DNA from: UBA1206 sp041672465
Lineage (GTDB): Bacteria > Bacillota > Clostridia > Oscillospirales > CAG-382
Direction: 5' to 3'
Length of the DNA: 64,000 nt
NCBI GenBank assembly: GCA_041672465.1
Contig: JBAYZO010000002.1
Span: forward strand, 12,787-76,786
The translations under genes and the position numbers were made by a program. The notes beneath the pieces were generated by a model. That model was given only the letters and a program-made list of their open reading frames with translations, was not told the DNA's origin and ran no database searches. The first letter of the stretch is position 1; every line of letters begins with the position of its first letter. Of this stretch, positions 25,505 through 34,017 are shown piece after piece.

Positions 25505-26245
25505 TCAATTTTTTACTGAAGGGCAAAGCACGAATTTTTCCGCGTTGGCCCATAGCAGGTTCTCGCAATACTCCGGCGGAGCCCAGGAGTTTAACTTTTT
25601 AAGCGCCGCCAGATATAAATTGTCGGGGGGGAATTCGCTATGCGTATCGGTCGCGACAAAATCGACCAAACGGAGTTTCAGCGCCTTTTTGCAGAAAGAA
25701 GACATCCTTGAGATAAGCGAAAGTATGTTTATCTGAACAAGGGCGTTGTTTTCCTTTATCCTCCATATGCTGCCAAAATCCGACACTAAATCCGGATATC
25801 TTTCGGCGTGCGCCAAGATAGGGATATAACCAAACGAAGATAACTGCCTCAGACTGTCTATTATATCCCGTTTCCGCGTCAGCGGCTCGAATTCAATAAG
25901 CATGCAGTTGGAAGACGCCATGGTGATGAGTTCGCCGTTGTAAAGATGCCTTAGGATATCGTATGAAAACTCAATTTCACTGCCGAGAAATATTTGTACC
26001 GGCAGGTTTTCGCTTTCACAGATCCCGGCAAAAACCTCATACGCGTCTTTTATTTCGTCTTTCCGCGTGATAAACCCCCGTCTGTAAGAGAAATGCGGGG
26101 TAAGTACTATTTTTTCTACGCCTTTGGTTATCGCGTGTTTTAAAATTAAAAGCGATTCTTCGGCAGTCTTTGCCCCGTCGTCCACTCCGGGTAAAAGATG
26201 GCAGTGCAAGTCTGTGACTATATGCCGCAATTCCTTGTTTTTCAT
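25505..26245 (-). CDS. cpsB: CpsB/CapC-type PHP-domain tyrosine phosphatase
   Basis: This 246-residue protein of the polymerase-and-histidinol-phosphatase fold has the manganese-binding start LHCHLLPGVDDGAKT (near 13-27), TPHFS (near 50), the ILAHAERYP motif (near 140) and FVATDTHS (near 196). In Gram-positive capsule loci it removes phosphate from the CpsD tyrosine tail. It is the first gene of the cps block and follows a good promoter at 26318-26346. No glycosyltransferase, polymerase or flippase gene is present in the neighbourhood, so the polymer genes must be elsewhere. Confidence 0.92.
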   Translation of the reverse strand: MKNKELRHIVTDLHCHLLPGVDDGAKTAEESLLILKHAITKGVEKIVLTPHFSYRRGFITRKDEIKDAYEVFAGICESENLPVQIFLGSEIEFSYDILRHLYNGELITMASSNCMLIEFEPLTRKRDIIDSLRQLSSFGYIPILAHAERYPDLVSDFGSIWRIKENNALVQINILSLISRMSSFCKKALKLRLVDFVATDTHSEFPPDNLYLAALKKLNSWAPPEYCENLLWANAEKFVLCPSVKN

Positions 26246-26317
26246 CTATGACCCCTAAAACTAAATTAATACCCGCAAAAACGAGCTTGTTTTAACATAA
26301 TCGTCTTGCTTTTTATT

Positions 26318-26346
26318 ATTTTAGCATAGGCAAATGGCAAAATCAA
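26318..26346 (-). promoter_or_regulatory. Sigma-A promoter of the cps cassette
   Basis: On the minus strand TTGATT (26346-26341) and TAAAAT (26323-26318) are 17 bases apart, giving a leader of about 65 bases before cpsB. Confidence 0.65.
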
Positions 26347-26400
26347 GTGAACATTGTCGATTTTAAAAATTACCACTTTTTTCAGTTTAACGCTTGAAGT

Positions 26401-27108
26401 TTAAGAGTCACAAATGGCGTACAGCTCGTAAAGGTTTTTTACCGTATAGGTGCTTTTAATAAGAGAGCCGTTTATACTTGCTGACGCGTCCCCCCCTTTT
26501 TTTTCAAACAGGCAAAGACAGGTGTCTATCCCCGACTTTATCCCGCCTAAAATATCTGTATGGACTGAGTCGCCGATAATAAGCGACTTCTTTTTATCAA
26601 ATTTATTTATATTCGCGGCTACATATTCAAAAAACTCGGTGAGCGGCTTATGAAAACCGATTGTCTGGGAATCAAAGATATCCTCAAAAAAAGCGATAAG
26701 CCCGGATTTTGTAAGGCGGTTTATTTGTGTTTTCCTCACTCCGTTTGTTATGACGAACAGCCTGTGGCGGGAAGAAAGGTTTTTACAGACCTCAAGCGCG
26801 CCGCCGATTGGCGTTATTCCTTCGCCAAGACGGTTTCTGTATTCTTCTTCCCACTGTTTGCCGTTTATTTGACGGCCGAAAAGGCTTAGAGTTTTTTCAA
26901 ACCTTGTGTTTAAAACTTCGCTCAGGCTTATTTGTCCCAATTCATACATGTACCATAAAGCCGAATTTATTTGTCTGTATACCGCAATTATTTCACCCGG
27001 TTTATCAAACCCGCGGGAGGAAAAAAGCTCGTAAAGCGACTTTTCCTCGTCCGCCGCGAAGTCAAGAAGAGTGCCGTCAAGGTCAAACAAAAGAATTTCA
27101 TAACCCAT
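26401..27108 (-). CDS. HAD-superfamily phosphatase, YjjG-like
   Basis: The 235-residue protein has the haloacid dehalogenase motifs: LFDLDGTLLD (motif I, near 7-16), VITNG (motif II, near 119-123), the lysine in GFHKP (motif III, near 152) and IIGDSVHTDILGG (motif IV, near 176-188), with a helical cap. It is closest by eye to the YjjG group, which dephosphorylates nucleoside monophosphates, often non-canonical pyrimidines. Substrate is unproven. It is the last gene of the six-gene minus-strand cluster and lies 9 bases after the sugar kinase gene. Confidence 0.85.
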   Translation of the reverse strand: MGYEILLFDLDGTLLDFAADEEKSLYELFSSRGFDKPGEIIAVYRQINSALWYMYELGQISLSEVLNTRFEKTLSLFGRQINGKQWEEEYRNRLGEGITPIGGALEVCKNLSSRHRLFVITNGVRKTQINRLTKSGLIAFFEDIFDSQTIGFHKPLTEFFEYVAANINKFDKKKSLIIGDSVHTDILGGIKSGIDTCLCLFEKKGGDASASINGSLIKSTYTVKNLYELYAICDS

Positions 27109-27117
27109 TTTAACAGC

Positions 27118-28191
27118 CTAACGCTTTACTCTCGCGTCGCCGCCCCAAGCCGACCAAACCTGTTTTTCGTCCGAAATATCCGCGTAATCGGTGAGATATG
27201 TGGTTGCCAGCGCGCCTGTCGCCCAGCCGAAGTTAAGGCATTTTTCATAATCCCAGCCCTTGAGGATTCCGTATAACAGCCCGCCGACAAAGCCGTCGCC
27301 GCCGCCTATGCGGTCAAGAACGGCTATTTCCCGCGGTTCCGCCTCATACCAATTTCCCTCCGCTTTGAGTATCGCGCCCCAGACATGGCTCCCCGCGGCT
27401 ACGACTTCTCTTAGCGTTGTGGCGAAGACTTTCGCGTTGGGGAAGGTTTCTTCCGCTTTATTTATAAGGGATCTGAACGACCCAATTTTGTTTGAAACAC
27501 CCTTCCCCCCCGCCTCGGGGCCCGAAATGCCAAAGCAAAGCTGAAAATCTTCCTCGTTCCCGATAAGTATATCGGCTTTCGAGGCAATAAGCAAGAACTT
27601 TTCTCGGAGTTCTTTTTTTCTCCCCTCCCAAAACGATTCCCTGTAATTCAAGTCAAACGAGATAAGCGTCCCGTGACGCTTGGCGGCCTCCGCTATATTA
27701 ACGCAAAAAGTCCCCGTTTCGGGGGAGAGCGCCGCGATAAGCCCCGACATATGGAGGAGCGAAACGCCGTCCCGGGCAAAGATACCGTCAAGGTCAAAGT
27801 CGCGCGCGTTAAGCGTTCTCCCCACTTCGCCCGCCCTGTCGTTGTGAACCCGCGGTCCGCGCACCCCAAAGCCGCTGTCGGCGATATTAAACTGATGCCG
27901 ATAGCCCCACGGCCCCCCCTGCTCAACTTCCTTGCCGATATAGTCAATCCCCCGTTGGCGGAGGTTGGATTTAATAAACGCGGCGATAGGCGAATCCTTT
28001 ACAAAAGTTGTGAGCGCCAGCGCCCTCATGCCAAGGCTTGAGGCTATTGTCGCCACGTTGGTCTCCGCCGAGGTCGCCTGCATTAAAAACGTGCTCGCGC
28101 TTGAAACCGGCTGGCCGTCGGGCGGGGTTATTCTTACCCCCATGCTTGTGGGCACCGCTATGGCGTATTTGCGGTTTTCGGGTAGCTGCAT
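27118..28191 (-). CDS. PfkB-family sugar kinase (2-keto-3-deoxygluconate kinase-like)
   Basis: The 357-residue protein belongs to the PfkB/ribokinase family, with the C-terminal DRIGGGDGFVGGLLYG motif (catalytic aspartate in GGDG, near 316) and the GNEEDF segment. The early AETNVATIASSLG and SFDLNYRESFW segments resemble KdgK, which phosphorylates 2-keto-3-deoxygluconate. It sits immediately downstream of gnd, consistent with sugar-acid catabolism, but the exact substrate is inferred. The ATG has an excellent AAGGAGAG site. It is slightly longer than usual KdgK. Confidence 0.85.
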   Translation of the reverse strand: MQLPENRKYAIAVPTSMGVRITPPDGQPVSSASTFLMQATSAETNVATIASSLGMRALALTTFVKDSPIAAFIKSNLRQRGIDYIGKEVEQGGPWGYRHQFNIADSGFGVRGPRVHNDRAGEVGRTLNARDFDLDGIFARDGVSLLHMSGLIAALSPETGTFCVNIAEAAKRHGTLISFDLNYRESFWEGRKKELREKFLLIASKADILIGNEEDFQLCFGISGPEAGGKGVSNKIGSFRSLINKAEETFPNAKVFATTLREVVAAGSHVWGAILKAEGNWYEAEPREIAVLDRIGGGDGFVGGLLYGILKGWDYEKCLNFGWATGALATTYLTDYADISDEKQVWSAWGGDARVKR

Positions 28192-28221
28192 TTAGATTTC
28201 TCTCCTTAGCGTGTAGTTATG

Positions 28222-29679
28222 TTATGCGTTATAGGTCGTGGAGGAAGTGTCCCCGCCTTTTCCCGTCCAGTTTGTGTGGAAGAACACTCCCCTGTCGCTG
28301 TCCAGCCTCTCATAGGTGTGGGCGCCGAAATAGTCCCGCTGCGCTTGGAGAAGGTTCGCGGGGGATTTTTCAGCGCGGTAGCCGTCAAACCAAGACAGCG
28401 CCGAGCAAAACGCGGGGGTGGGTATCCCCGCCTTTGCGGCGGACGAGACAACTTCCCGAAACCCACCCGACAGGGATTTTATTTTATCCGCGAAATAATC
28501 GTCAAGAATAAGGTTTTTAAGGTCGGGGTTTTTTTCATAGGCGGCTTTGATTTTATCTAAAAACGAAGATCTTATAATACAGCCTCCCCGCCAAATAAGG
28601 GCTATCCTGCCGTAGTCAAGGCTCCAGCCGTGGGTGGCGGCGGCCTGTTTCATAAGCGAAAACCCCTGCGCGTAGGACACAATCTTAGAAGCTAAAAGCG
28701 CCTGCCTTATGTTTTCGGTGAATTTTCGCTTTTCGCTTTCGCTGTGCTTGATTTTTATAGCACCGCCGAAAACAGCCGACGCCTCTTCCCTTTCGGTTTT
28801 CATCGCGGAAAGATAGCGGGCAAACACCGCCTCGGCTATCAACGTCAGCGGAACGCCCTCGTCAAGAGATACGGCGGACGCCCATTTTCCCGTCCCCTTC
28901 TGACCCGCGGAGTCAAGTATCTTTTCAAGGAGCGGTTGGCCGTCTTCGTCCTTAAAACCAAGGATATCGCGGGTAATTTCAATAAGATAACTGTTCAGCT
29001 CCCCGCCGTTCCAGCCGCCGAACGCGCTTTGCATCTCGTCATATGAAAGGCCGAGAAAATTTTTCATAAGGTCATAAGCCTCGCATATTATCTGCATGTC
29101 GCCGTACTCGATTCCGTTGTGAACCATTTTTACAAAATGACCCGCGCCGCCGTCCCCGATCCAGTCGCAGCAGGGATACCCCCCCTCGACTTTCGCGCAG
29201 ATGGCTTGGAATATCGGCTTGACGTGAGCCCAAGCGGCTTTGCTGCCGCCCGGCATCATAGCGGGGCCGTTAAGCGCGCCCTCCTCGCCGCCCGAGACGC
29301 CGACCCCCACATACAGAAGTCCTTTGCTCTCGACATATTCCGCCCGGCGCGAAGTGTCGTCGAAATGCGAGTTCCCGCCGTCTATTATTATATCTCCTTT
29401 GTCAAGCAGGGGGATAAGTTTTTCGATAACCTCGTCGACGCCGCTCCCCGCTTTTATCATAAGCATGATTTTTCTGGGCGACTTCAGCGAGCTTACAAGT
29501 TCCTCAAGCGTATATGCGCCGGCGATATTTCTGCCCTTTGCCCTGCCGCCGATAAAATCAGTGACCTTTTGCGGGGTGCGGTTAAAGACCGAAACGGCAA
29601 AACCCTTGCTCTCCATATTCATAACAAGGTTTTCCCCCATTACGGCAAGGCCGATAAGCCCAATATCGGATTTTTTCAT
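28222..29679 (-). CDS. gnd: 6-phosphogluconate dehydrogenase, decarboxylating
   Basis: Gnd oxidises 6-phosphogluconate to ribulose 5-phosphate and CO2 with NAD(P)+. The 485-residue protein shows the Rossmann opening IGLIGLAVMGENLVMN, the coenzyme contact FNRT, SGGEEGALNGPAMMPGG (near 125-141), KMVHNGIEYGDMQ (near 182-194) and the C-terminal TNWTGKGGDT tail. The frame is open to ATG 29691; ATG 29679 is preferred because the first lies inside the AAAGGAATG ribosome-binding site. It overlaps the end of the PHP gene by four bases. No glucose-6-phosphate dehydrogenase gene is nearby, so the substrate may come from gluconate or other sugar acids. Confidence 0.95.
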   Translation of the reverse strand: MKKSDIGLIGLAVMGENLVMNMESKGFAVSVFNRTPQKVTDFIGGRAKGRNIAGAYTLEELVSSLKSPRKIMLMIKAGSGVDEVIEKLIPLLDKGDIIIDGGNSHFDDTSRRAEYVESKGLLYVGVGVSGGEEGALNGPAMMPGGSKAAWAHVKPIFQAICAKVEGGYPCCDWIGDGGAGHFVKMVHNGIEYGDMQIICEAYDLMKNFLGLSYDEMQSAFGGWNGGELNSYLIEITRDILGFKDEDGQPLLEKILDSAGQKGTGKWASAVSLDEGVPLTLIAEAVFARYLSAMKTEREEASAVFGGAIKIKHSESEKRKFTENIRQALLASKIVSYAQGFSLMKQAAATHGWSLDYGRIALIWRGGCIIRSSFLDKIKAAYEKNPDLKNLILDDYFADKIKSLSGGFREVVSSAAKAGIPTPAFCSALSWFDGYRAEKSPANLLQAQRDYFGAHTYERLDSDRGVFFHTNWTGKGGDTSSTTYNA

Positions 29680-30518
29680 TTTAATGACCATTCCTTTATT
29701 TGTTTGATAATTAGGTAGGGTATTTTAAGGTTCCCAAGACCGGTGCCTATTTCAATATGCGGCTTGAAGCTGCCGTGATAATCGGTGCCGCCCGAGACAA
29801 GAAGTCCAAGTTCGTTGGCAAGGCGTAGGTAATCGTCTTCCATTTGCGGGGTGTAATCGGTGTAATAGCCCTCTATTCCGGCAAGCCCCTCGCTCTTAAG
29901 CCTTTTTATAAACCGTTTTAGCTCATCCATGGGTTTTTTTGTAAGATGAAGATGGGCTAAAAACGCAACCCCTCCCGCTTTATTTATAACCGAGACGGCC
30001 TCGGTGTCGGTCAGCGCCTGTTTTCCCGAATACCCCGCTTTTCCGCTGTTTAGATATTTATTAAACGCCTCTCTCACGGAAACGACATAGCCTTTTTCCA
30101 CCATAACGGCCGCGAAGTGGGCGCGGCAAATTATCCCGCCGCCGGCTTTGGCCTTAACTTCGTCGGGGGAGATATCAAAGCCCAGTTCATTAAGCTTTTT
30201 ACATGTTTCGGACTCTCTCTCTTCCCGGACTTTTTTGGAAAACTCGAGAGCGGACAAAAGCTCTTTATTGTATATATCGATAAAATAGCCGAGAATATGA
30301 GTTTCGGTGTCGGAAATTGCCGAGAGCTCCACTCCCGGGATAACCTCCACCCCAAGGCGTTTCCCCTCCGCGAGCGCCTCCTCAACGCCGTCCACGCTGT
30401 CATGGTCGGTGAGGGAGATTGCCGAGAGGTTTTTCGCGGCGGCGCGGGAAACAAGCTCCCTCGGCGTCAGCGAGCCGTCGGAATACCTCGAGTGGGTGTG
30501 AAGGTCAATATACTTCAT
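29676..30518 (-). CDS. PHP-domain phosphoesterase (YciV / RNase AM-like)
   Basis: This 280-residue PHP protein starts with YIDLHTHSRYSDGSLTP, then LTDHDSVDG, PGVELSA, GIICRAHFA, AFLAHLHL and GGTDYHGSFK; these give the three-metal active site. The pattern fits the YciV group, which hydrolyses 3',5'-nucleoside bisphosphates and trims short 5' ends of RNA. The start ATG 30518 has GAGGA 8 bases upstream, better than ATG 30533. It overlaps the end of the larA-like gene by 14 bases and the start of gnd by four, so coupling is likely. Confidence 0.88.
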   Translation of the reverse strand: MKYIDLHTHSRYSDGSLTPRELVSRAAAKNLSAISLTDHDSVDGVEEALAEGKRLGVEVIPGVELSAISDTETHILGYFIDIYNKELLSALEFSKKVREERESETCKKLNELGFDISPDEVKAKAGGGIICRAHFAAVMVEKGYVVSVREAFNKYLNSGKAGYSGKQALTDTEAVSVINKAGGVAFLAHLHLTKKPMDELKRFIKRLKSEGLAGIEGYYTDYTPQMEDDYLRLANELGLLVSGGTDYHGSFKPHIEIGTGLGNLKIPYLIIKQIKEWSLK

Positions 30519-31803
30519 TCGGTTTTTCCTCATAAATCCAAAGACCCAGCGCCGGGTTGGAAATGTAAAATATTTCTTCCCCGCAAACGTCGTTAAACCC
30601 GTCTTTCAGAAGATCCGGGGGGTATTTTTTTACCGTCTCGTCAAAGTCCGCGTGGGTAAAGTAAACGCCCTCGATTTCTTCTTTTGTGAGGAACCTCGCG
30701 GCGTAGGTAATTTCAAACCTGCCGTCGGACGAGCCGTGAATCAAGTGGGCGGCGACCGAAAGGTTTTGCTTAAGGTCAGGGTTTTCCTTTACAAGCTCAA
30801 GCACTTTTTTCCTCCCCGCGTACCCGTATTTGCGGATAAGGCGGTCATTTTCGGCATCCTCGCCAAACCTTTGGGCGCCCGGGGCGATAACGATAAGCTT
30901 TCCGCCGTCGGCCATCGCCATTCGCGTGCGGTATATGGCTTTATTCCCAAGCCAAGTGGATTTAAACTCTTTTTCGTCGAGATAAACCACCGCTTTTTTT
31001 ATCGGTCTGTCAAGGTGAATAAGATTTTTTTCCCTTGATTTTTCCACCGTTCGCTCAAAGAGAGCCCGGGATCTCCCTATATAAACCCCGTGCAGGTGAG
31101 TAAGCCCGTTTTCCCCGGTGGCGACCGTCAACACATACATTATCGGGAGGGGTTTTAAGAATTTTTCCTCGGCGTAGTCAAAGACTTTTCTCACCGGGGA
31201 AAAATCCTTCCCCATAATCCGCTCCATGCCGTAAAACGCGCCGAGCATATGCGAGGCGTTTATGATTTGTTCCCCGCCGCAGCCCACGAGTATATTTTTG
31301 GTGTAGTTCGCCATACCCGCGACCTCGTGCGGGACAACCTGCCCCACCGAGATTATCAAGTCATACGACCTGTCTGTTATCCGGCGGTTTATCATAACGG
31401 GAATGTCGTCGGTTACAAGCCCCTCGGAGACTTCCCTCACAAATTCCCCCGGCACCGTTCCTACCGAGCAAACGTCCTCGCGCCAAGAGTGGACGATCAT
31501 TTTTTCATATGGGATTTCTTTCCCGAAAAATGATTCCCATTCTTGTCTTGACATCTTAACATGGGTGCCGAGCGCCGGCATTATATCGACCTGACAGCCA
31601 AAGCTTTTTGTTAGAATTTCGTGGTACATGGCGGTTATTACCCCCGCCCCGGAGTAAAGCCTTGTGTAGTCGGGGGGAATAATCAGCACTTTTTTAAGGT
31701 TTTTTCCCGATACCGAAATCTTTACTCGGTCATACAGCTCGTCATTTGTTATTGTTATCGGGGGAGTCTTTTCAAGAATCATTTTTTTATTTTGTCCAGT
31801 CAT
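30505..31803 (-). CDS. LarA-like (DUF2088) nickel-pincer-type racemase/epimerase homologue
   Basis: The 432-residue protein resembles LarA, whose founding member racemises lactate using a nickel-pincer nucleotide cofactor. Visible family features are PPDYTRLYSGAG (substrate and nucleotide loop), LGTHVKMSRQEW, VVPHEVAGMANYTKN with the histidine and the lysine that holds the cofactor, and NASHMLGA. Related DUF2088 proteins act on other 2-hydroxy acids, and the sugar-acid setting here (gnd, PfkB kinase) suggests such a substrate. The cofactor genes larB, larC and larE are absent from the window. The start may be ATG 31803 or ATG 31782; neither has a strong ribosome-binding site. It overlaps the upstream gene. 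Confidence 0.82.
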   Translation of the reverse strand: MTGQNKKMILEKTPPITITNDELYDRVKISVSGKNLKKVLIIPPDYTRLYSGAGVITAMYHEILTKSFGCQVDIMPALGTHVKMSRQEWESFFGKEIPYEKMIVHSWREDVCSVGTVPGEFVREVSEGLVTDDIPVMINRRITDRSYDLIISVGQVVPHEVAGMANYTKNILVGCGGEQIINASHMLGAFYGMERIMGKDFSPVRKVFDYAEEKFLKPLPIMYVLTVATGENGLTHLHGVYIGRSRALFERTVEKSREKNLIHLDRPIKKAVVYLDEKEFKSTWLGNKAIYRTRMAMADGGKLIVIAPGAQRFGEDAENDRLIRKYGYAGRKKVLELVKENPDLKQNLSVAAHLIHGSSDGRFEITYAARFLTKEEIEGVYFTHADFDETVKKYPPDLLKDGFNDVCGEEIFYISNPALGLWIYEEKPNEVY

Positions 31804-33925
31804 CAAGGTTCGACGTCACGTCAAGGCCGAACAGGCTCCCCAGCGACACCACTTTTTTACTGAAAGCGTCCTTGTCTTCGGCGGACTTATAATTGTCTTT
31901 TGTGTATTTTTCAAGCGTGTTCGTCATTTCGGCTTTGTCTTGCTGGGTGACATACGACGCTACCCCTATCGGGTCGTAGTTGTTGCCGGACTCGCCGAAC
32001 ACAAGCCCCTCAACCGTACGGGAAAACACAGCCGAACCCATAAAGGTTTCAACAAGTTCTTCGCTCGACTCAATCTCGCCGCCGAACAGTGTTTTTGAGC
32101 CGCTCTCGGTGGCTGTCTTAGCGATGGCAAAGGCGTAGTTTATACATTTTGACTCGGCGTCGGCTTGGCTTTCGGTAAGCCCCTCGGCGGCCGAAAGGCT
32201 GGTTATATATTCAGAAACCGTGTTCGAGAGGTTTTCGGCGTTTTTGCTGTCGGCGCCGTAGTCTTTGAGAAGGTCGGGGGTTATCACCGAAGAAACCACC
32301 TCGGCGGAGGAAGAGTCCATGTTGTCGGCAAGCCACTTTATCGCCTCGTCGGCGGGGGCTGTCTTGTCGTTTATGGACTTCGCGATCGTCAGCGTTTTGG
32401 TCATAGACGAGAGCAGGTTTTCATAACTTCCCTCGGCGTGGAGAATTTTTTGAATGGCGTTTTCGGTAAAGACATTTTTGCCCTTTACCGTGTCGGACCT
32501 TAAAAACGCCTCTATGAGTGGGTTGACCTTGCCGTGCAAAATGCTGCTTTCGGCAACTATATCAAGCGCCCTGCCGAGCGAGGACAGGTCAGACCCGGCA
32601 AGGTCCTTCCCCGAATCAATCGAGGTTGACGACTTTATAATCAGCACCGCCGCGTCCTCAAGCCTTTTCGCCTCGGTTTTAATCTCGCCGCTTAAAAGAT
32701 CGGGAAGATCTTTTGAGGACAGCTTAAGCTCCTCAAGTGCGGACTTTGAAAACCCAAGGCTTTCGGAGGTGAAGTCAAACGCCACGTTTAGAAACGCCGC
32801 GGTGAGCGGGCGGAATCGGGTATATGAGTACGCCACGTCCACAACGCCGGAAATAAGCCCTTCTCTTGACAGCACGTCCTCGGTTTTAGCGTCTTCCAAA
32901 AACAGCTCAAAGGCTTTGTGGTCGTTCAGCACCCCGAAAAGCTTTGCCATTTGGGTGAGGTCGTTTTCAATGTCGCCCTTGCCGGTGTTTTTAAAGATAT
33001 CGCAAAGCTGTTCAGCGAAGAGTATTTCGTCTTTTTCAACGTCCATGTAAGAGCCTTTTGAGTCAAGCTCGGAGGCGGCGGAAGAAATAAAATCCCCCAG
33101 CACCAGCGGAATAATTTTTGTTTTGGAGAAAATCGCGGGGGCGGCCTCAAGAGAGGTTAGCTGAATCTCCCCGTATTTTTCAATGTCTTCTTCTATGAGC
33201 GGCACAAAGCTGACATACAGCTCAAAAAGCGGGATCGCCTCGTCTTGCAGCGTGCTTCGCTCGCCGCCGACGTTTATTGAGGTCAGCGAGTTAAAAATAA
33301 ACCCCGTAAGCCCCCCCGAAAAGCTTAGCACCGGGCTTGAGGCGGCGGGGGAGATATAATTATCCCTTATCTCTCCGATGTCTTTATTAAACTTCTCGTG
33401 GTATTCGGTTTTTCCGCCTAAAAGCGTTTTTGACGACGTGTCGGCAAGCTTGACCACCCCCGCGACGGGGGAAAACAGCACCGCCAAAAAAACCAGCGCG
33501 GAAACCAGCGACACTCCGAGCCCGATAAACTTGTCGCCCTTTAAGGGCGGGTACTTTTTCAAAACGCGGCTTATTATCCCAACCGGGATTTTTATCAGCG
33601 CGGCGAAGACGGGGAACAAAACCAAAAACAGCGCGACCCCGCTCACCGCCCGCGCCAACTCGACTACAAAGGATTTTAAAGTTTCGGGGGAATCCGAGCC
33701 GTAGATTATTTTGGGGAGTTCGTCCGAAAAGGAATTAAGAACCCCCGCGGCGGCGTGGGAGACAAGCTTCGCGGTAAAAAGCGCCAGCGCGGCGGCAACA
33801 AAAACCCCGCCCAAGCTGACAAGGGATTTATAAGCCCCCCTGCGATAGCCGAAAAGCGCGCCCAAGCCCAGCGTTAGAATTCCGAGTATTGTGAGTATAA
33901 TCGAAACAGCGGTAACTATTTGCAT
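31787..33925 (-). CDS. Large membrane protein with CvpA-like N-terminus, function unknown
   Basis: The 712-residue protein starts with about four membrane helices (5-27, 33-58, 92-113 and 134-160) in a CvpA-like arrangement with GYRRGAYKSLVSLGG after the first helix. The remaining 540 residues are predominantly polar, rich in Ser, Asp, Glu, Leu and Lys, and look helical, with no catalytic motif I recognise. CvpA itself has only about 160 residues, so this is a long derivative. It is the first gene of the cluster; the ATG follows GGAGGG. The last 17 bases overlap the larA-like gene. Function unknown. Confidence 0.7.
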   Translation of the reverse strand: MQIVTAVSIILTILGILTLGLGALFGYRRGAYKSLVSLGGVFVAAALALFTAKLVSHAAAGVLNSFSDELPKIIYGSDSPETLKSFVVELARAVSGVALFLVLFPVFAALIKIPVGIISRVLKKYPPLKGDKFIGLGVSLVSALVFLAVLFSPVAGVVKLADTSSKTLLGGKTEYHEKFNKDIGEIRDNYISPAASSPVLSFSGGLTGFIFNSLTSINVGGERSTLQDEAIPLFELYVSFVPLIEEDIEKYGEIQLTSLEAAPAIFSKTKIIPLVLGDFISSAASELDSKGSYMDVEKDEILFAEQLCDIFKNTGKGDIENDLTQMAKLFGVLNDHKAFELFLEDAKTEDVLSREGLISGVVDVAYSYTRFRPLTAAFLNVAFDFTSESLGFSKSALEELKLSSKDLPDLLSGEIKTEAKRLEDAAVLIIKSSTSIDSGKDLAGSDLSSLGRALDIVAESSILHGKVNPLIEAFLRSDTVKGKNVFTENAIQKILHAEGSYENLLSSMTKTLTIAKSINDKTAPADEAIKWLADNMDSSSAEVVSSVITPDLLKDYGADSKNAENLSNTVSEYITSLSAAEGLTESQADAESKCINYAFAIAKTATESGSKTLFGGEIESSEELVETFMGSAVFSRTVEGLVFGESGNNYDPIGVASYVTQQDKAEMTNTLEKYTKDNYKSAEDKDAFSKKVVSLGSLFGLDVTSNLDDWTK

Positions 33926-33962
33926 ATCAACCCTCCATCACACAATTTAAATTGAATTTTAA

Positions 33963-33975
33963 CCCGTTGTACGGG
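33963..33975. promoter_or_regulatory. Dyad upstream of the CvpA-like operon
   Basis: CCCGT (33963-33967), spacer TGT, ACGGG (33971-33975) is a perfect 5-3-5 dyad about 37 bases before the first ATG of the six-gene cluster, close to an AT-rich TAAAAT on the minus strand. It could be an operator; nothing proves binding. Confidence 0.3.
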
Positions 33976-34017
33976 AAAACGGAAAATGTTCTGATAACTG
34001 GTTTTTTATATTAAATT

